Source of the DNA: Pararhodobacter zhoushanensis
GTDB lineage: Bacteria; Pseudomonadota; Alphaproteobacteria; Rhodobacterales; Rhodobacteraceae
Assembly (NCBI RefSeq): GCF_003990445.1
Contig: NZ_REEZ01000003.1
Coordinates: 406,635-470,634, forward strand
Direction of reading: 5' to 3'
DNA length: 64,000 bases
Within the stretch, counting starts at the first letter, position 1; every line of letters starts with the position of its first letter. The notes beneath the pieces are model-generated. The model searched no databases. It saw only the letters and a list, made by a program, of their open reading frames with translations, and had not been told where the DNA came from. This document shows positions 46,681 through 55,327 of this stretch, piece after piece. Made by a program: the position numbers and the translations under genes.

Positions 46681-47184
46681 ATGCCCCTGTCCGAGGACCA
46701 TCTACTGACGGATGAGATCCACCCGATCGACATCGTCGAGACTCTGGCCGAACATCACGCATGGGAATTCGATAGGGTCGGTGACGACCAGATCGCCATG
46801 GCGGTTGAGGGCCAGTGGCGCAGCTATTCGCTCACCCTTGCCTGGTCGGGCGGGGATGAGACCCTGCGCCTGATCTGCACGTTCGAGATGGAGCCACCCG
46901 CCGAGCGGATGGCCGATTTTTACGAGATCCTTAACCACGCCAATGATCTGTGCTGGTCCGGCGGGTTTACCTATTGGCCCGCGCAGACGCTGCTGGTGTG
47001 GCGCTATGGCCTGCTGCTCAGCGGTGGCCAGATCGCGGCCAGCGAGCAGATCGACCAGATGATCCTGAGTGCTGTCGCGGCTTGCGAGCGGTTCTATCCT
47101 GCCTTTCAGCTGGTCGCCTGGGCGGATCGCAGCCCTGAGGATGCGCTGAAGCTGGCGATCAGCCAGGCCTACGGTCACGCCTGA
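46681..47184 (+). CDS. YbjN domain-containing protein
   Basis: 167 aa. The YbjN/type III secretion chaperone-like fold is visible in LAEHHAWEFDRVGDDQIAMAVEGQWRSYSLTLAW and LLICTFEMEPPAERMADFYEILNHAND. Function is unknown; in some bacteria YbjN affects motility and surface properties. It precedes proC by 73 nt in the same direction, a common arrangement in Rhodobacterales. Confidence 0.85.
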   Translation: MPLSEDHLLTDEIHPIDIVETLAEHHAWEFDRVGDDQIAMAVEGQWRSYSLTLAWSGGDETLRLICTFEMEPPAERMADFYEILNHANDLCWSGGFTYWPAQTLLVWRYGLLLSGGQIAASEQIDQMILSAVAACERFYPAFQLVAWADRSPEDALKLAISQAYGHA

Positions 47185-47257
47185 CCCCGATCCCGATCAG
47201 GGGCTTTCCCCGGTGCCGCGCCCTCGTTAGGGTGCGGGCAAAACACGGGGGTGACCT

Positions 47258-48070
47258 ATGGATATGAGCGATATTGCAGCGCGCGGGCTGGTGCTGCTGG
47301 GCTGCGGCAAGATGGGCTCGGCCTTGCTGGAGGGCTGGCTCAAGGACGGGCTGCCTGCCGCGTCGGTGCATGTGATCGAACCCAACCCGTCTGACTGGCT
47401 GAAGACCACGGGCGTTGCGCTGAACCGCCCGCTGCCGGCGGCACCGGCGATGGCGTTGCTGGCGGTCAAGCCGCAGATGATGGGGGCGGCGTTGCCGTCG
47501 TTGCAGGCCTTGGGGGGCGGGGACACGGTGTTTGTGTCGATCGCTGCCGGTACGTCGTTGAAAGCCATCGAGGATACGCTGGGGGCGGGCACGCCCGTGG
47601 TTCGGGTGATGCCCAACACGCCTGCCGCCGTGGGCCGGGGGATCAGCGCGCTGATCGGCAATGCTCGTGTCAGTGCCGATGCGCTGGATCTGGCGCGGCA
47701 GTTGATGGCGGCGGTCGGCGAAACGGTGATGCTGGAGAGCGAATCGCAGATTGATGCGGTGACCGGCGTGTCTGGCTCAGGGCCTGCCTATGTCTTCCAT
47801 CTGATCGAGGCCTTGGCGGCGGCGGGTGTGGCCGAGGGGCTGCCCGAAGACATGGCCATGAAGCTTGCGCGGGCGACGGTCTGCGGGGCAGGGGAGCTGG
47901 CCCAACAGTCGGACCAGAGCGCCTCGCAGCTGCGTATCAACGTGACCTCGCCGGGCGGGACGACCGCCGCTGCGCTGGCGGTGTTGATGAATGAAACGGA
48001 CGGCTTTCCGGCGCTGCTCAAGCGCGGGGTGAAGGCGGCGACGGATCGTTCGCGGGAGCTGGGGCAGTGA
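47258..48070 (+). CDS. proC: Pyrroline-5-carboxylate reductase
   Basis: 270 aa. LLGCGKMGSALLEGWL is the NADPH motif; the C-terminal dimerisation region carries VTGVSGSGPAYVFHLIEAL and NVTSPGGTTAAAL. Last step of proline synthesis. A second ATG two codons downstream is possible. The stop overlaps the next gene by GTGA. Confidence 0.95.
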   Translation: MDMSDIAARGLVLLGCGKMGSALLEGWLKDGLPAASVHVIEPNPSDWLKTTGVALNRPLPAAPAMALLAVKPQMMGAALPSLQALGGGDTVFVSIAAGTSLKAIEDTLGAGTPVVRVMPNTPAAVGRGISALIGNARVSADALDLARQLMAAVGETVMLESESQIDAVTGVSGSGPAYVFHLIEALAAAGVAEGLPEDMAMKLARATVCGAGELAQQSDQSASQLRINVTSPGGTTAAALAVLMNETDGFPALLKRGVKAATDRSRELGQ

Positions 48071-48402
48071 GCGCCAGTTTTGAGGATTTTCAGAAGCTCG
48101 ACATCCGCGTCGGCACGGTGACTGCGGTTGAGGACTTCCCACAGGCGCGCAAGCCGGCGTGGAAGCTGACGGTGGATTTCGGGCCTGAGGTGGGCGTGAA
48201 ACGCTCGTCCGCCCAGATCACCGAGCATTACGCGCCCGCGGATCTGATCGGCCGTCAGGTCATGGGCGTGGTCAATTTCCCGCCGCGCCAGATCGGCCCG
48301 TTCCTGTCCGAGGTGCTGGTGCTCGGGCTCTATGATGACGACGGCGCGGTGGTGGTGATCGGCCCCGAACGCAGCGTTCCCAATGGCGCGAGGATGTGCT
48401 GA
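48067..48402 (+). CDS. CsaA-like tRNA-binding protein
   Basis: 111 aa, GTG start coupled to the proC stop. A single OB-fold domain of the CsaA/ARC1 type: FEDFQKLDIRVGTVTAVEDFPQARKPAWKLTVDFG, then KRSSAQITEHY and VVNFPPRQIGPFLSEVLVLG. Such proteins bind tRNA or act as chaperone for protein export. The stop overlaps the next start (TGATG). Confidence 0.9.
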   Translation: MSASFEDFQKLDIRVGTVTAVEDFPQARKPAWKLTVDFGPEVGVKRSSAQITEHYAPADLIGRQVMGVVNFPPRQIGPFLSEVLVLGLYDDDGAVVVIGPERSVPNGARMC

Positions 48403-49358
48403 TGAAACTCTATCTTTCCCGGCCCTTGCCCGACCCGGTCGTCGCGGCTGCGCGCGCCGAGTTTGACGTGACGATGCGCGAGTCGAATGCGCCCCTGACC
48501 CCGGCCGAGATGGTCGCCGCCCTGCTGGAATATGACGTGGTGCTGCCCACCCTTGGCGACCGCTTCCAGCCGCCGATCTTTGCCGCCGCACCCGAACCGC
48601 GCGCCCGGCTGCTGGCCAATTTCGGTGTGGGCTATAACCACATCGACGTCGCGGCGGCCAAGGCTGCCGGGATCGCCGTGACCAACACGCCGGGCGCGGT
48701 GACCGACGCCACCGCTGACATCGCCCTGACGCTGGTGCTGATGAGCGCGCGGCGGGCGGGCGAGGGCGAGCGGCTGGTGCGCTCGGGCCAATGGGAGGGC
48801 TGGCATCCGACGCAGATGCTGGGCCTGCACCTGTCGGGCAAGACACTGGGCGTGGTGGGCATGGGCCGCATCGGGCAGGCGATTGCCAAGCGCGCGCATC
48901 ATGGCTTCGGTATGCAGATCGCCTATGTGACCCGCACGCCCAAAGATCTGCCGGATCTGCCCGGCGCGCAGGCGGTGGGTAGCCTGAGCGCGTTGATGGA
49001 GCTGGCGGATGTGGTGGTGATCGCCGTTCCGGCCTCGCCGCAAACGCATCACCTGATCGACGCCGCTGCGCTGGAGGCCATGCAGCCGCACGCGCATCTG
49101 ATCAACATTGCCCGGGGCGATATCGTTGACGAGGCAGCGCTGATCGCGGCGCTGCAAGAGGGGCGCATCGCCGGGGCAGGGCTGGATGTCTACGAGTTTG
49201 AACCCGCGGTGCCCGAGGCTCTGCGCGTTATGGAGAACGTGACGCTTCTGCCGCATCTGGGCACGGCAGCGCTGGAAGTGCGCACGCAAATGGGGCTGAT
49301 GGCGGTGGAAAACTGCATCGCGTTCAAGCACAACAAAACGCTGCCAAATGCCGTCTGA
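48402..49358 (+). CDS. D-2-hydroxyacid dehydrogenase (glyoxylate/hydroxypyruvate reductase type)
   Basis: 318 aa. NAD(P) motif GVVGMGRIGQAIA near residue 149, catalytic Arg in NIARGDIVDE, Glu in the following helix and His in LLPHLGTA. Reduces glyoxylate or hydroxypyruvate, or acts on D-glycerate. An upstream GTG is in frame, but the ATG with GAGG 9 nt before and a TGATG overlap with the CsaA-like gene is preferred. Confidence 0.88.
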   Translation: MKLYLSRPLPDPVVAAARAEFDVTMRESNAPLTPAEMVAALLEYDVVLPTLGDRFQPPIFAAAPEPRARLLANFGVGYNHIDVAAAKAAGIAVTNTPGAVTDATADIALTLVLMSARRAGEGERLVRSGQWEGWHPTQMLGLHLSGKTLGVVGMGRIGQAIAKRAHHGFGMQIAYVTRTPKDLPDLPGAQAVGSLSALMELADVVVIAVPASPQTHHLIDAAALEAMQPHAHLINIARGDIVDEAALIAALQEGRIAGAGLDVYEFEPAVPEALRVMENVTLLPHLGTAALEVRTQMGLMAVENCIAFKHNKTLPNAV

Positions 49359-49761
49359 CGTGAAATCCACGCTCAGGGCGCTGGGGCTGGCGTTGCTCAA
49401 CGCGACGCTGCTGTTGGTGGTTGCCGCGCTGGTCGCGGCAGCGGTTCTGGTCTGGCAGATGCGCGGGCTGGCCGAGGATGTGCGCGGCGGCGTACAGGCC
49501 GAGCTGGTGGCGATCCAGACGCAGGTGCAGACCACGCGCGACACCGCGCGTGAGACACTTGCGGTGTTGCAGGACGCGCGCAGCACTGCGCCGGAACTGG
49601 CCGAGGCGCGGGCGCGTCTGGGCGCGCTGGTGGCCCGGCTCGATACGCTCGAAGCGCCCTTGGACGCGGACGCAGGTCCGCTGTGGCGGCAGGTTGCGCG
49701 CGCGGTATTCGAGACGCTGGCGCAGAACCTGTCGCCCCGCGCCATCGCACCGCGACAATAG
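49348..49761 (+). CDS. Small membrane-anchored coiled-coil protein of unknown function
   Basis: 137 aa. One N-terminal hydrophobic helix (about 11-36) followed by a long heptad-like stretch (VQAELVAIQTQVQTTRDTAR). I do not recognise a family. It overlaps the end of the dehydrogenase by 11 nt and follows in the same operon. Confidence 0.55.
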   Translation: MPSDVKSTLRALGLALLNATLLLVVAALVAAAVLVWQMRGLAEDVRGGVQAELVAIQTQVQTTRDTARETLAVLQDARSTAPELAEARARLGALVARLDTLEAPLDADAGPLWRQVARAVFETLAQNLSPRAIAPRQ

Positions 49762-49819
49762 ACCCACTGGTGTATGGTCGGAAAAAGCTTACATTGCGGG
49801 TCAACAGGAGGCCTTACCC

Positions 49820-50161
49820 ATGTCCATGATGCCCGATCCCGATGATGGTATTCCGCGTCTCGTGCGGCTTTACATCAAACAGGTAGCCTACGGTTTTGTG
49901 CTGTCGGCGGTGTTTGTCGGCATGCTTCTGGGCTTCAATGTCGCCAATCTGCGCCACCTGATGTTTGCCACAGATGGGGGCTGGATCGCCGGCCTCATGC
50001 TGTTTTTCTTCAACGGACTGGTTTTCGCCGGGGTGCAATTCGCCATCGCCATCATGCGCATGGCCGATCCCGAGGATAAAGGCCCCAAGGGCGGGCACCG
50101 CGCGCCTGTGCGTCAGGGCCAGCTGATCCCGATTCGCATTCGCGCTGACGACCGGCGCTAA
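49820..50161 (+). CDS. Small two-helix membrane protein
   Basis: 113 aa. Two hydrophobic segments, at about 24-43 and 57-78, separated by a short loop; the C-terminal tail is basic (RIRADDRR). CAGGAGG precedes the ATG. No family recognised, but such proteins occur in Rhodobacteraceae near this cluster. Confidence 0.65.
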   Translation: MSMMPDPDDGIPRLVRLYIKQVAYGFVLSAVFVGMLLGFNVANLRHLMFATDGGWIAGLMLFFFNGLVFAGVQFAIAIMRMADPEDKGPKGGHRAPVRQGQLIPIRIRADDRR

Positions 50162-50375
50162 GCGCCCGGTCGGACGGTTGGGAAGGGTGGCGGGCCCGCA
50201 GCAACCGTTTCTGGTGAGATTTCCCGAGAGCCTGAGGTTATCAGGTGGGCGCCAGATACCAAGGCCAGGACCATGGCAGAGCCAGCTCCCTCGGAAGTGC
50301 TTATCGGCCACTGGAAAAATGCCGTCGACGTGAAGAGCAGAACCCGCCGCCCTTACATCTAGGGCGGCGTTCTGG
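50162..50375 (+). ncRNA. Candidate structured RNA of unknown class
   Basis: Possible pairings: GCGCCC (50163) with GGGCGC (about 50258) closing a domain; inside it CGGTTG with CAACCG enclosing GCGGGCCCGC, and CCTGA with TCAGG. After a second branched part with CCAAGGCC and GGCCACTGG, a strong hairpin follows (CAGAAC..GCCGCCCT loop AGGGCGGC..GTTCTG) that may be a terminator. No known riboswitch or housekeeping RNA signature was matched. I predict an RNA element only by these pairings. Confidence 0.3.
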
Positions 50376-50379
50376 TTTC

Positions 50380-50442
50380 ATCAAGGCCCGTCGGTGATCA
50401 AGGCCCGTTGATTGTCAACGACTGTCGATCATCAAGGCCTGT
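50380..50442. repeat. Three direct copies of ATCAAGGCC(C/T)GT
   Basis: Copies start at 50380, 50397 and 50431. The region 50376-50738 between the RNA candidate and mmcB has fragments of reading frames in the minus strand (IYALELGLHSLPRW; VVVGIIVIFTKRKTTLL) that look like decayed coding sequence, but no intact gene. Confidence 0.5.
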
Positions 50443-50738
50443 GAGCGGCCATCGGCAGTCAGCAGCGTCGTCTTGCGCTTGGTGAAAATCACGATGATCC
50501 CGACAACCACCGCAACACTTAGCGCCCGGTGCTACGCGCTTGCCATCGGGGCAAGCTGTGCAGGCCCAGTTCCAGCGCATAGATCGTCGCATAATCCGAC
50601 GATTTGAGAGCTCTACGGATCCCTTCGATTCTCGCCTCTTGCTGTCGTTGTTACGCGCGATTGCGTCACCGAGCGCGGCATCAAGTTTCGGGCGGTATGA
50701 CGGGCTCTCCCACTGGGGATGAGGTCTGGACAGCGCGT

Positions 50739-50753
50739 GTTCTTGGTTTATTC
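50739..50753 (+). promoter_or_regulatory. LexA-like SOS box GTTC-N7-ATTC
   Basis: GTTC, seven bases, ATTC: seven of eight positions of the alphaproteobacterial LexA box GTTC-N7-GTTC, ending 8 nt before the mmcB start codon. The mmcB gene is known to be SOS-regulated in Caulobacter, which makes the match meaningful. Confidence 0.6.
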
Positions 50754-50761
50754 TTGCGTTC

Positions 50762-51196
50762 ATGACCGACGATCTGCTCCTTCCCGGCCAAAGGCTTGCA
50801 CGTGGCGTGTGCCGCCTGCTGCGCAGTCATGACTTCGCCACGCTGGAAGAGGTCGTGCCGCGCCCCGGGCTGCGCGTCGACGTGATGGCGCTGGGGCCAA
50901 AGGGCGAGATCTGGGTGGTCGAGTGCAAGTCGAGCCGCGCCGATTTCATGGCGGATCACAAGTGGCAGGGCTATCTGGAGTGGTGCGACCGCTTCTTTTG
51001 GGCGGTGACGACAGATTTCCCGGTTGAATTGCTGCCGGAAGGGGCGGGGCTGATCATCGCCGATGATTACAGCGGTGAGATCGTCTCGATGGGGCCGCTG
51101 GATGCGCTGCCCGGCGCGCGGCGCAAGGCGCTGACGCTGAAGTTCGCGCGGATGGCGGCGCTCAGGCATCACGGGTTGCGCGATCCCCGGGTTTAG
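50762..51196 (+). CDS. mmcB: MmcB-family DNA repair protein (PD-(D/E)XK-like)
   Basis: 144 aa. LRVDVMALGPKGEIWVVECKSSRADF carries Asp40, Glu54 and Lys56 of a PD-(D/E)XK nuclease-like core, then a helix with DHKWQGYLEWCDRF. In Caulobacter, MmcB is one of the two SOS-induced proteins needed for mitomycin C resistance. A LexA-like box immediately upstream fits this. No obvious ribosome binding site lies before the ATG. Confidence 0.82.
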   Translation: MTDDLLLPGQRLARGVCRLLRSHDFATLEEVVPRPGLRVDVMALGPKGEIWVVECKSSRADFMADHKWQGYLEWCDRFFWAVTTDFPVELLPEGAGLIIADDYSGEIVSMGPLDALPGARRKALTLKFARMAALRHHGLRDPRV

Positions 51197-51234
51197 GGAG
51201 TTGGTGGCGTAACCGTCTGCTGTGCAACGTAAAA

Positions 51235-51257
51235 CGCCCCGCCGAAGGGGCAGGGCG
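51235..51257 (-). terminator. Terminator between mmcB and the cytochrome gene
   Basis: On the minus strand CGCCCTGCC, a short loop and GGCGGGGCG followed by TTTT make a stem after the stop codon of the cytochrome c gene. Confidence 0.75.
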
Positions 51258-51280
51258 CTTCTACTGACACGCGGCAGTGA

Positions 51281-51748
51281 TTACTCGTCTGCCTCGTGGG
51301 ATTCGGTTGCATCATCAGCGACGTCAGGCGAGACGCTTGCCAGATAGGCCCACATATCCTCGGCCCCCGAGGTCATGCGAAAGCTCATCCCCGAGCGCGC
51401 GCCGGATTCGCCCAGATGCGAGCGCAGGAAGGCGGTCGGATCGGCGACGTATTCGACGAACAGCTCTTCGGTCCAGACCGCGCCCTCTTCCGTTGCAGCG
51501 AATTCGAGCAGCGGCGCGCTGTAGCGGAAGCCCTCTTGCGAGGCGACAGCGCGGCCCGGCAGGCCGTACAGGTTCGGCCCGGTGCGGCCGCCGCGCTGGA
51601 TGGTGGTGCCGTCAGCATCGGTGATCGCGTGGCAGCTCCGGCAGCTGCGCCACAGGCCTTCACCGGCTTCTGCGTCGCCTTCAGCAAAGGACGGAGTCGC
51701 ACCCAGCGCAAGCAGCGCGGCGGCGGACAGGGTCAGGGCTTTCATCAT
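51281..51748 (-). CDS. Periplasmic c-type cytochrome (cytochrome c2-like)
   Basis: 155 aa. A signal peptide at 1-22 ends in PSFAEG. CRSCH is the heme-binding CxxCH motif; GPNLYGLPGR and the Met near AFLRSHLGE...GMSFRM region (M as sixth heme ligand) fit class I cytochromes. The C-terminal 15 residues are acidic. It carries electrons in the periplasm. The nearest ribosome binding site GGAG lies 9 nt before the first ATG. Confidence 0.9.
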   Translation of the reverse strand: MMKALTLSAAALLALGATPSFAEGDAEAGEGLWRSCRSCHAITDADGTTIQRGGRTGPNLYGLPGRAVASQEGFRYSAPLLEFAATEEGAVWTEELFVEYVADPTAFLRSHLGESGARSGMSFRMTSGAEDMWAYLASVSPDVADDATESHEADE

Positions 51749-51887
51749 ACGATTTCACTCCGGCTAAAAGGGTCGGGGGCTATGAGCGGTCAGGGCGACC
51801 CCTCGCAATGGTTTCTTACCGCTTTATAGGGGGGCTGTGGGGCCGCGGTCTAGGGATTGCAGCGATTTGTCACAGTCCTGTCAGCCG

Positions 51888-52733
51888 TCAGGCCTTGAGC
51901 CGGAAGCCGCGCGTGATCCAGATCCAGGCCAGCACCGCCAGCGCCAGCGCCGCGGCGAACGTCACGCCGAGGCCCAGCACCGGGTTGGTGTCAGACGTGC
52001 CCAGATAGGCAAAGCGCGCACCGTCGATCAGGTAGAAGAACGGGTTAAGATGGCTGGCAGCGGCCATCGCCGGAGGCATCGAGGCCGAAGAATAGAACGT
52101 GCCGGACAGGAACGACAGCGGCGTTACGACAAAGTTGGTGAAGGCAGCGATCTGGTCGAATTTGTTGGCCAGAATGCCTGCGACCAGCCCCAATCCGCCG
52201 AGCAAGCCGCCGCCGGTGATGGTGATCGCCAGCAGCCAGACCGGATGCGCGGGCCAGACGCCCAGCACGAACCCCACCGCCAGCACGATCACCACCGACA
52301 CCAGCAGGCCGCGCGCGATGCCGCCCGCCAGATAACCCGCGACGATTTCGGCCGGGGACAGCGGCGGCATCAGCGTGTCGACGATATTGCCCATGACTTT
52401 GGCCCCCACGATGGACGAGGAGGTGTTGGCGAAAGCGTTCTGGATGACCGACATCATCAGGATGCCGGGGACAAGGAAATGCAGGAACGGCACGCCCATC
52501 ACCGGCGCGCGGCCCGACATTGCCAGCGAAAAGACGCCCAGAAACAGCCCCGCCGTGACCAGCGGTGCGGCGACGGTCTGCTGCCAGACGGCCAGAAAGC
52601 GCATGATCTCGCGCTTGGCGAGCGTGAGCGTACCCAGCCAGTTGAAACGCCCGAACCGGCGCGCGCCCATTTCGCGCAACGCGGTGATCCGGGCGGCCTC
52701 GGGGGCCGCGTTGGGCAGGTCTGTGCTGGTCAT
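51888..52733 (-). CDS. ABC-2 type transporter permease
   Basis: 281 aa with about six hydrophobic segments. WQQTVAAPLVTAGLFLGVF and the P-loop-like PGILMMSVIQNAFANTSSSIVGAK are the ABC-2 signature, and FYSSASMPPAMAAASHLNPFFYLIDGARFA is the classic C-terminal part. GGAG precedes the ATG. No ATPase gene is adjacent; the divergent neighbour is gcrA. Substrate unknown. Confidence 0.88.
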   Translation of the reverse strand: MTSTDLPNAAPEAARITALREMGARRFGRFNWLGTLTLAKREIMRFLAVWQQTVAAPLVTAGLFLGVFSLAMSGRAPVMGVPFLHFLVPGILMMSVIQNAFANTSSSIVGAKVMGNIVDTLMPPLSPAEIVAGYLAGGIARGLLVSVVIVLAVGFVLGVWPAHPVWLLAITITGGGLLGGLGLVAGILANKFDQIAAFTNFVVTPLSFLSGTFYSSASMPPAMAAASHLNPFFYLIDGARFAYLGTSDTNPVLGLGVTFAAALALAVLAWIWITRGFRLKA

Positions 52734-52905
52734 GATAGGGCTCCGGTCTAATAAACGTGCAGGCAAACAAAAGGGGCGGGGCTTGTCCTCGCCGTCGCCT
52801 GCTTGTATCTCACCGTCTCCAAGATAGAATAGGGGCGATCGGCGGCCAGTCCCGCGTGCGCGTTTGCACGCTGAAGCCGCCCAAAATTCTTGTGGAGCGT
52901 CACGG

Positions 52906-53553
52906 ATGTCCTGGACCGACGAGCGGGTCGAATTGCTCAAGACAATGTGGGCCGAGGGCAAATCGGCCTCGCAGATCGCAAAAGAGCTGGGCTCGGTGAC
53001 GCGCAATGCGGTCATCGGCAAGGTTCACCGGCTGGGTCTGTCCAGCCGCACGGGCGATGCCTCGGCTGCGGCCCCGGCCGCTGCGGAAACCGCAGCCCCG
53101 GCCGCTGCGCCCGAAAAAACGCCCGAACCCGCCGCGCGGGTCGAGCCTGCTCCGGCGCCTGAGCCCGAGCCTGCGGCCAAGCCCGAGCCGGTCGCGGCCA
53201 AGCCCGCCGCCGCCGTGCCGCCGCCGACGTCGGGCGTGTCGATCGGTGTGACGCCGGTCGCGCTGCCGGGCCGCCGGCAGATTGTGCCCGCCGGTCAGCC
53301 GCTGCCGCCGCAGCCCTCGGCCAACGAGATTTCGCCCGAGGCACTGGCCTCGGTGCGCGAAGTGGAAAAGACCGCGCGCAAGCTGTCGCTGATGGAACTG
53401 ACCGAGCGGACCTGCAAATGGCCCATCGGCGATCCGGCGACGGAAGAGTTCTGGTTCTGCGGTCTGCCCTCGGTTGCGGGTAAGCCGTATTGCGAGGCGC
53501 ATGTCTCGGTCGCGTTCCAGCCGATGCAGGCGCGCCGCGACCGTCGTCGTTGA
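52906..53553 (+). CDS. gcrA: Cell-cycle regulator GcrA
   Basis: 215 aa. N-terminal DNA-binding domain SWTDERVELLKTMWAEGKSASQIAKELGSVTRNAVIGKVHRLGL, then a long Ala/Pro/Glu-rich linker (about residues 50-130) and the C-terminal sigma-70-binding domain with CKWPIGDPATEEFWFCG and YCEAHV. In Caulobacter GcrA binds methylated GANTC sites together with RNA polymerase. Linker is longer than usual. No GANTC was seen in its own upstream region. Divergent to the ABC-2 permease with 172 nt between. Confidence 0.93.
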   Translation: MSWTDERVELLKTMWAEGKSASQIAKELGSVTRNAVIGKVHRLGLSSRTGDASAAAPAAAETAAPAAAPEKTPEPAARVEPAPAPEPEPAAKPEPVAAKPAAAVPPPTSGVSIGVTPVALPGRRQIVPAGQPLPPQPSANEISPEALASVREVEKTARKLSLMELTERTCKWPIGDPATEEFWFCGLPSVAGKPYCEAHVSVAFQPMQARRDRRR

Positions 53554-53582
53554 ACCAACAGCGTTAAGCGCAGTGGAAACGC

Positions 53583-53608
53583 AAAAAGGGGCCTCGCGGC
53601 CCCTTTTT
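53583..53608. terminator. Bidirectional terminator after gcrA
   Basis: AAAAAGGGGCC, TCGC and GGCCCCTTTTT form an 11-bp perfect stem with T-runs on both strands, between gcrA and the convergent IscA-type gene. Confidence 0.92.
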
Positions 53609-53628
53609 TCATGCCCGGCGGGCTGCGA

Positions 53629-53955
53629 TTACATCGAGAAGCTGATCCCGCAACCGCAGCTGGACGCCGCATTGGGGTTTTCGATCACGAACCGTGCCCC
53701 GATCAGCTCTTCGGTGAAATCAATCACCGCGTTGTCCAGAAAGGGCAGGGACACGGGGTCGATGACCACCTGTTGTCCCTTGGCGGCCAGCACGAGGTCA
53801 TCCTCGGCCGGGGCGTCAAGGGTGATCTCATATTGAAAGCCCGAACACCCCCCGCCCGACACGGCGATGCGCAGGACCTGGTCCTGACCGGCGTTTTCAG
53901 CGATCTCGGCGAGGCGCGCAAAGGCGCGATCTGTGACGCGGGGGGGCAGTTTCAT
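53629..53955 (-). CDS. HesB/IscA/ErpA-type iron-sulfur cluster insertion protein
   Basis: 108 aa, A-type carrier. The three conserved cysteines are Cys37 in GGGCSGFQY and Cys100/Cys102 in SSCGCG near the C-terminus. Delivers Fe-S clusters to target proteins. No other isc/suf gene is next to it. Divergent from the dGTPase-like gene. Confidence 0.93.
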   Translation of the reverse strand: MKLPPRVTDRAFARLAEIAENAGQDQVLRIAVSGGGCSGFQYEITLDAPAEDDLVLAAKGQQVVIDPVSLPFLDNAVIDFTEELIGARFVIENPNAASSCGCGISFSM

Positions 53956-54040
53956 GGCGGATCAGCGTTTTCCTGTTATGCAAGTGTAGATATAAGCAGG
54001 CTAAAGGCGTGCGGCAAGCGCACCCGGCAAGTAGGACGAT

Positions 54041-55246
54041 ATGACCGACAAGGCCCCCTTCGCTGCAGACCCCACGCAAAGCCGTGGGCGGCTGCACCGT
54101 GAGACGATCTCGACCTTCCGCTCACCCTTTCAGCGCGACCGGGACCGGATCATCCATTCCAGCGCCTTCCGGCGGCTCAAGCACAAGACGCAGGTGTTTA
54201 TCGAGCATGAGGGCGATTATTACCGCACCCGCCTGACCCATTCCATCGAGGTGGCGCAGGTGGCGCGCACGCTGGCGGGGTCGCTGGGGCTGAACACCGA
54301 TCTGGCCGAGGCCATCGCGCTGGCGCATGATCTGGGTCACACGCCCTTCGGCCACACCGGCGAAGACGCGCTGTCCGAGCTGATGGAGCCGTACGGCGGC
54401 TTTGACCACAACGCGCAGGCGCTCAGGATCGTCACCGCGTTGGAGCGGCACTATGCTGATTTCGACGGGCTGAACCTGAGCTGGGAGACGCTGGAAGGCA
54501 TCGCCAAGCACAACGGTCCGATCATCCTGCCCGATGGCACGCCCAAGAAAGGCCAGATCCCGGCGGCGTTGGCCGAATACAACGCCCAGCACGACCTGTG
54601 GCTGCACACGCATGCCAGCGCCGAGGCGCAGGTCGCGGCGATTGCCGATGACGTGGCCTATAACCACCACGATCTGCACGACGGTCTGCGCTCGGGCCTG
54701 TTCACCGAGGAAGACCTGATGGAGCTGCCGATCACCGGCCCCGCCTTTGCCGAGGTCGACGCGCTCTATCCCGGTCTGGACAAGATGCGTCGCCGGCATG
54801 AAGCGCTGCGCCGCGTGTTTGGCGTGATGGTCGAGGATGTGATCGCCGTCGCCCACCACCGGCTTGAAGCGGCGCAGCCCAAGGATGCCGATGCGATCCG
54901 CTTTCTGGGTACGACGATCATCCGCTTTTCCGACAAGCTGTTTCGCGAACTGAAGGTGATCCGCCAGTTCCTGTTCACCCGCATGTACCGCGCCCCCCGC
55001 GTGGTGGCGATGCGGGCCGAGGTGACGGAGGTGGTGCGCGATCTCTTCACGCTGTTCATACAGGATCCAGCCCGTCTGCCGGACGAGTGGCGCGACGACG
55101 TGGCGCGGGCGCGTGATGAGGCGGCGTTGGGGCGGATCGTGGCGGATTACGTGGCGGGCATGACCGACCGTTTCGCGCTGCAAGAGCATTCGCGGCTGCT
55201 GGGCTCGGATATGGTGCGCTTTACCCGGTATATCGTCTCGGGCTGA
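54041..55246 (+). CDS. Deoxyguanosinetriphosphate triphosphohydrolase-like protein
   Basis: 401 aa HD-domain protein, type 2 dGTPase-like group. RRLKHKTQV, RTRLTHSIEV (His67), AHDLGHTPFGH (His96, Asp97, His100) and the later ADDVAYNHHDLHD give the metal ligands. Hydrolyses dNTPs to deoxynucleoside and triphosphate. Often next to an erpA-type gene and argS in this family, as here. Confidence 0.93.
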   Translation: MTDKAPFAADPTQSRGRLHRETISTFRSPFQRDRDRIIHSSAFRRLKHKTQVFIEHEGDYYRTRLTHSIEVAQVARTLAGSLGLNTDLAEAIALAHDLGHTPFGHTGEDALSELMEPYGGFDHNAQALRIVTALERHYADFDGLNLSWETLEGIAKHNGPIILPDGTPKKGQIPAALAEYNAQHDLWLHTHASAEAQVAAIADDVAYNHHDLHDGLRSGLFTEEDLMELPITGPAFAEVDALYPGLDKMRRRHEALRRVFGVMVEDVIAVAHHRLEAAQPKDADAIRFLGTTIIRFSDKLFRELKVIRQFLFTRMYRAPRVVAMRAEVTEVVRDLFTLFIQDPARLPDEWRDDVARARDEAALGRIVADYVAGMTDRFALQEHSRLLGSDMVRFTRYIVSG

Positions 55247-55280
55247 GCCTTCTGCTGCAGGGCAGCATTTTTGGCCCTTG

Positions 55281-55319
55281 CTTTGTTACGGACCAATATT
55301 ATATCGGTCCGTAACAAAG
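55281..55319. promoter_or_regulatory. Perfect inverted repeat with 14-bp arms upstream of the MarR-EmrAB operon
   Basis: CTTTGTTACGGACC and GGTCCGTAACAAAG are exact inverses around the AT-rich 11-nt core AATATTATATC. It ends 9 nt before the GTG start and overlaps the ribosome binding site. Strong candidate for autoregulation by the MarR repressor that follows. Confidence 0.8.
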
Positions 55320-55327
55320 GAACTCCC

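Noticed and set aside
50162-50375. Cobalamin riboswitch, because of GGGAAG and GGCCACTGG in the non-coding region.
   Set aside because: The elements are in the wrong order and the B12 box is absent; no cobalamin gene follows.
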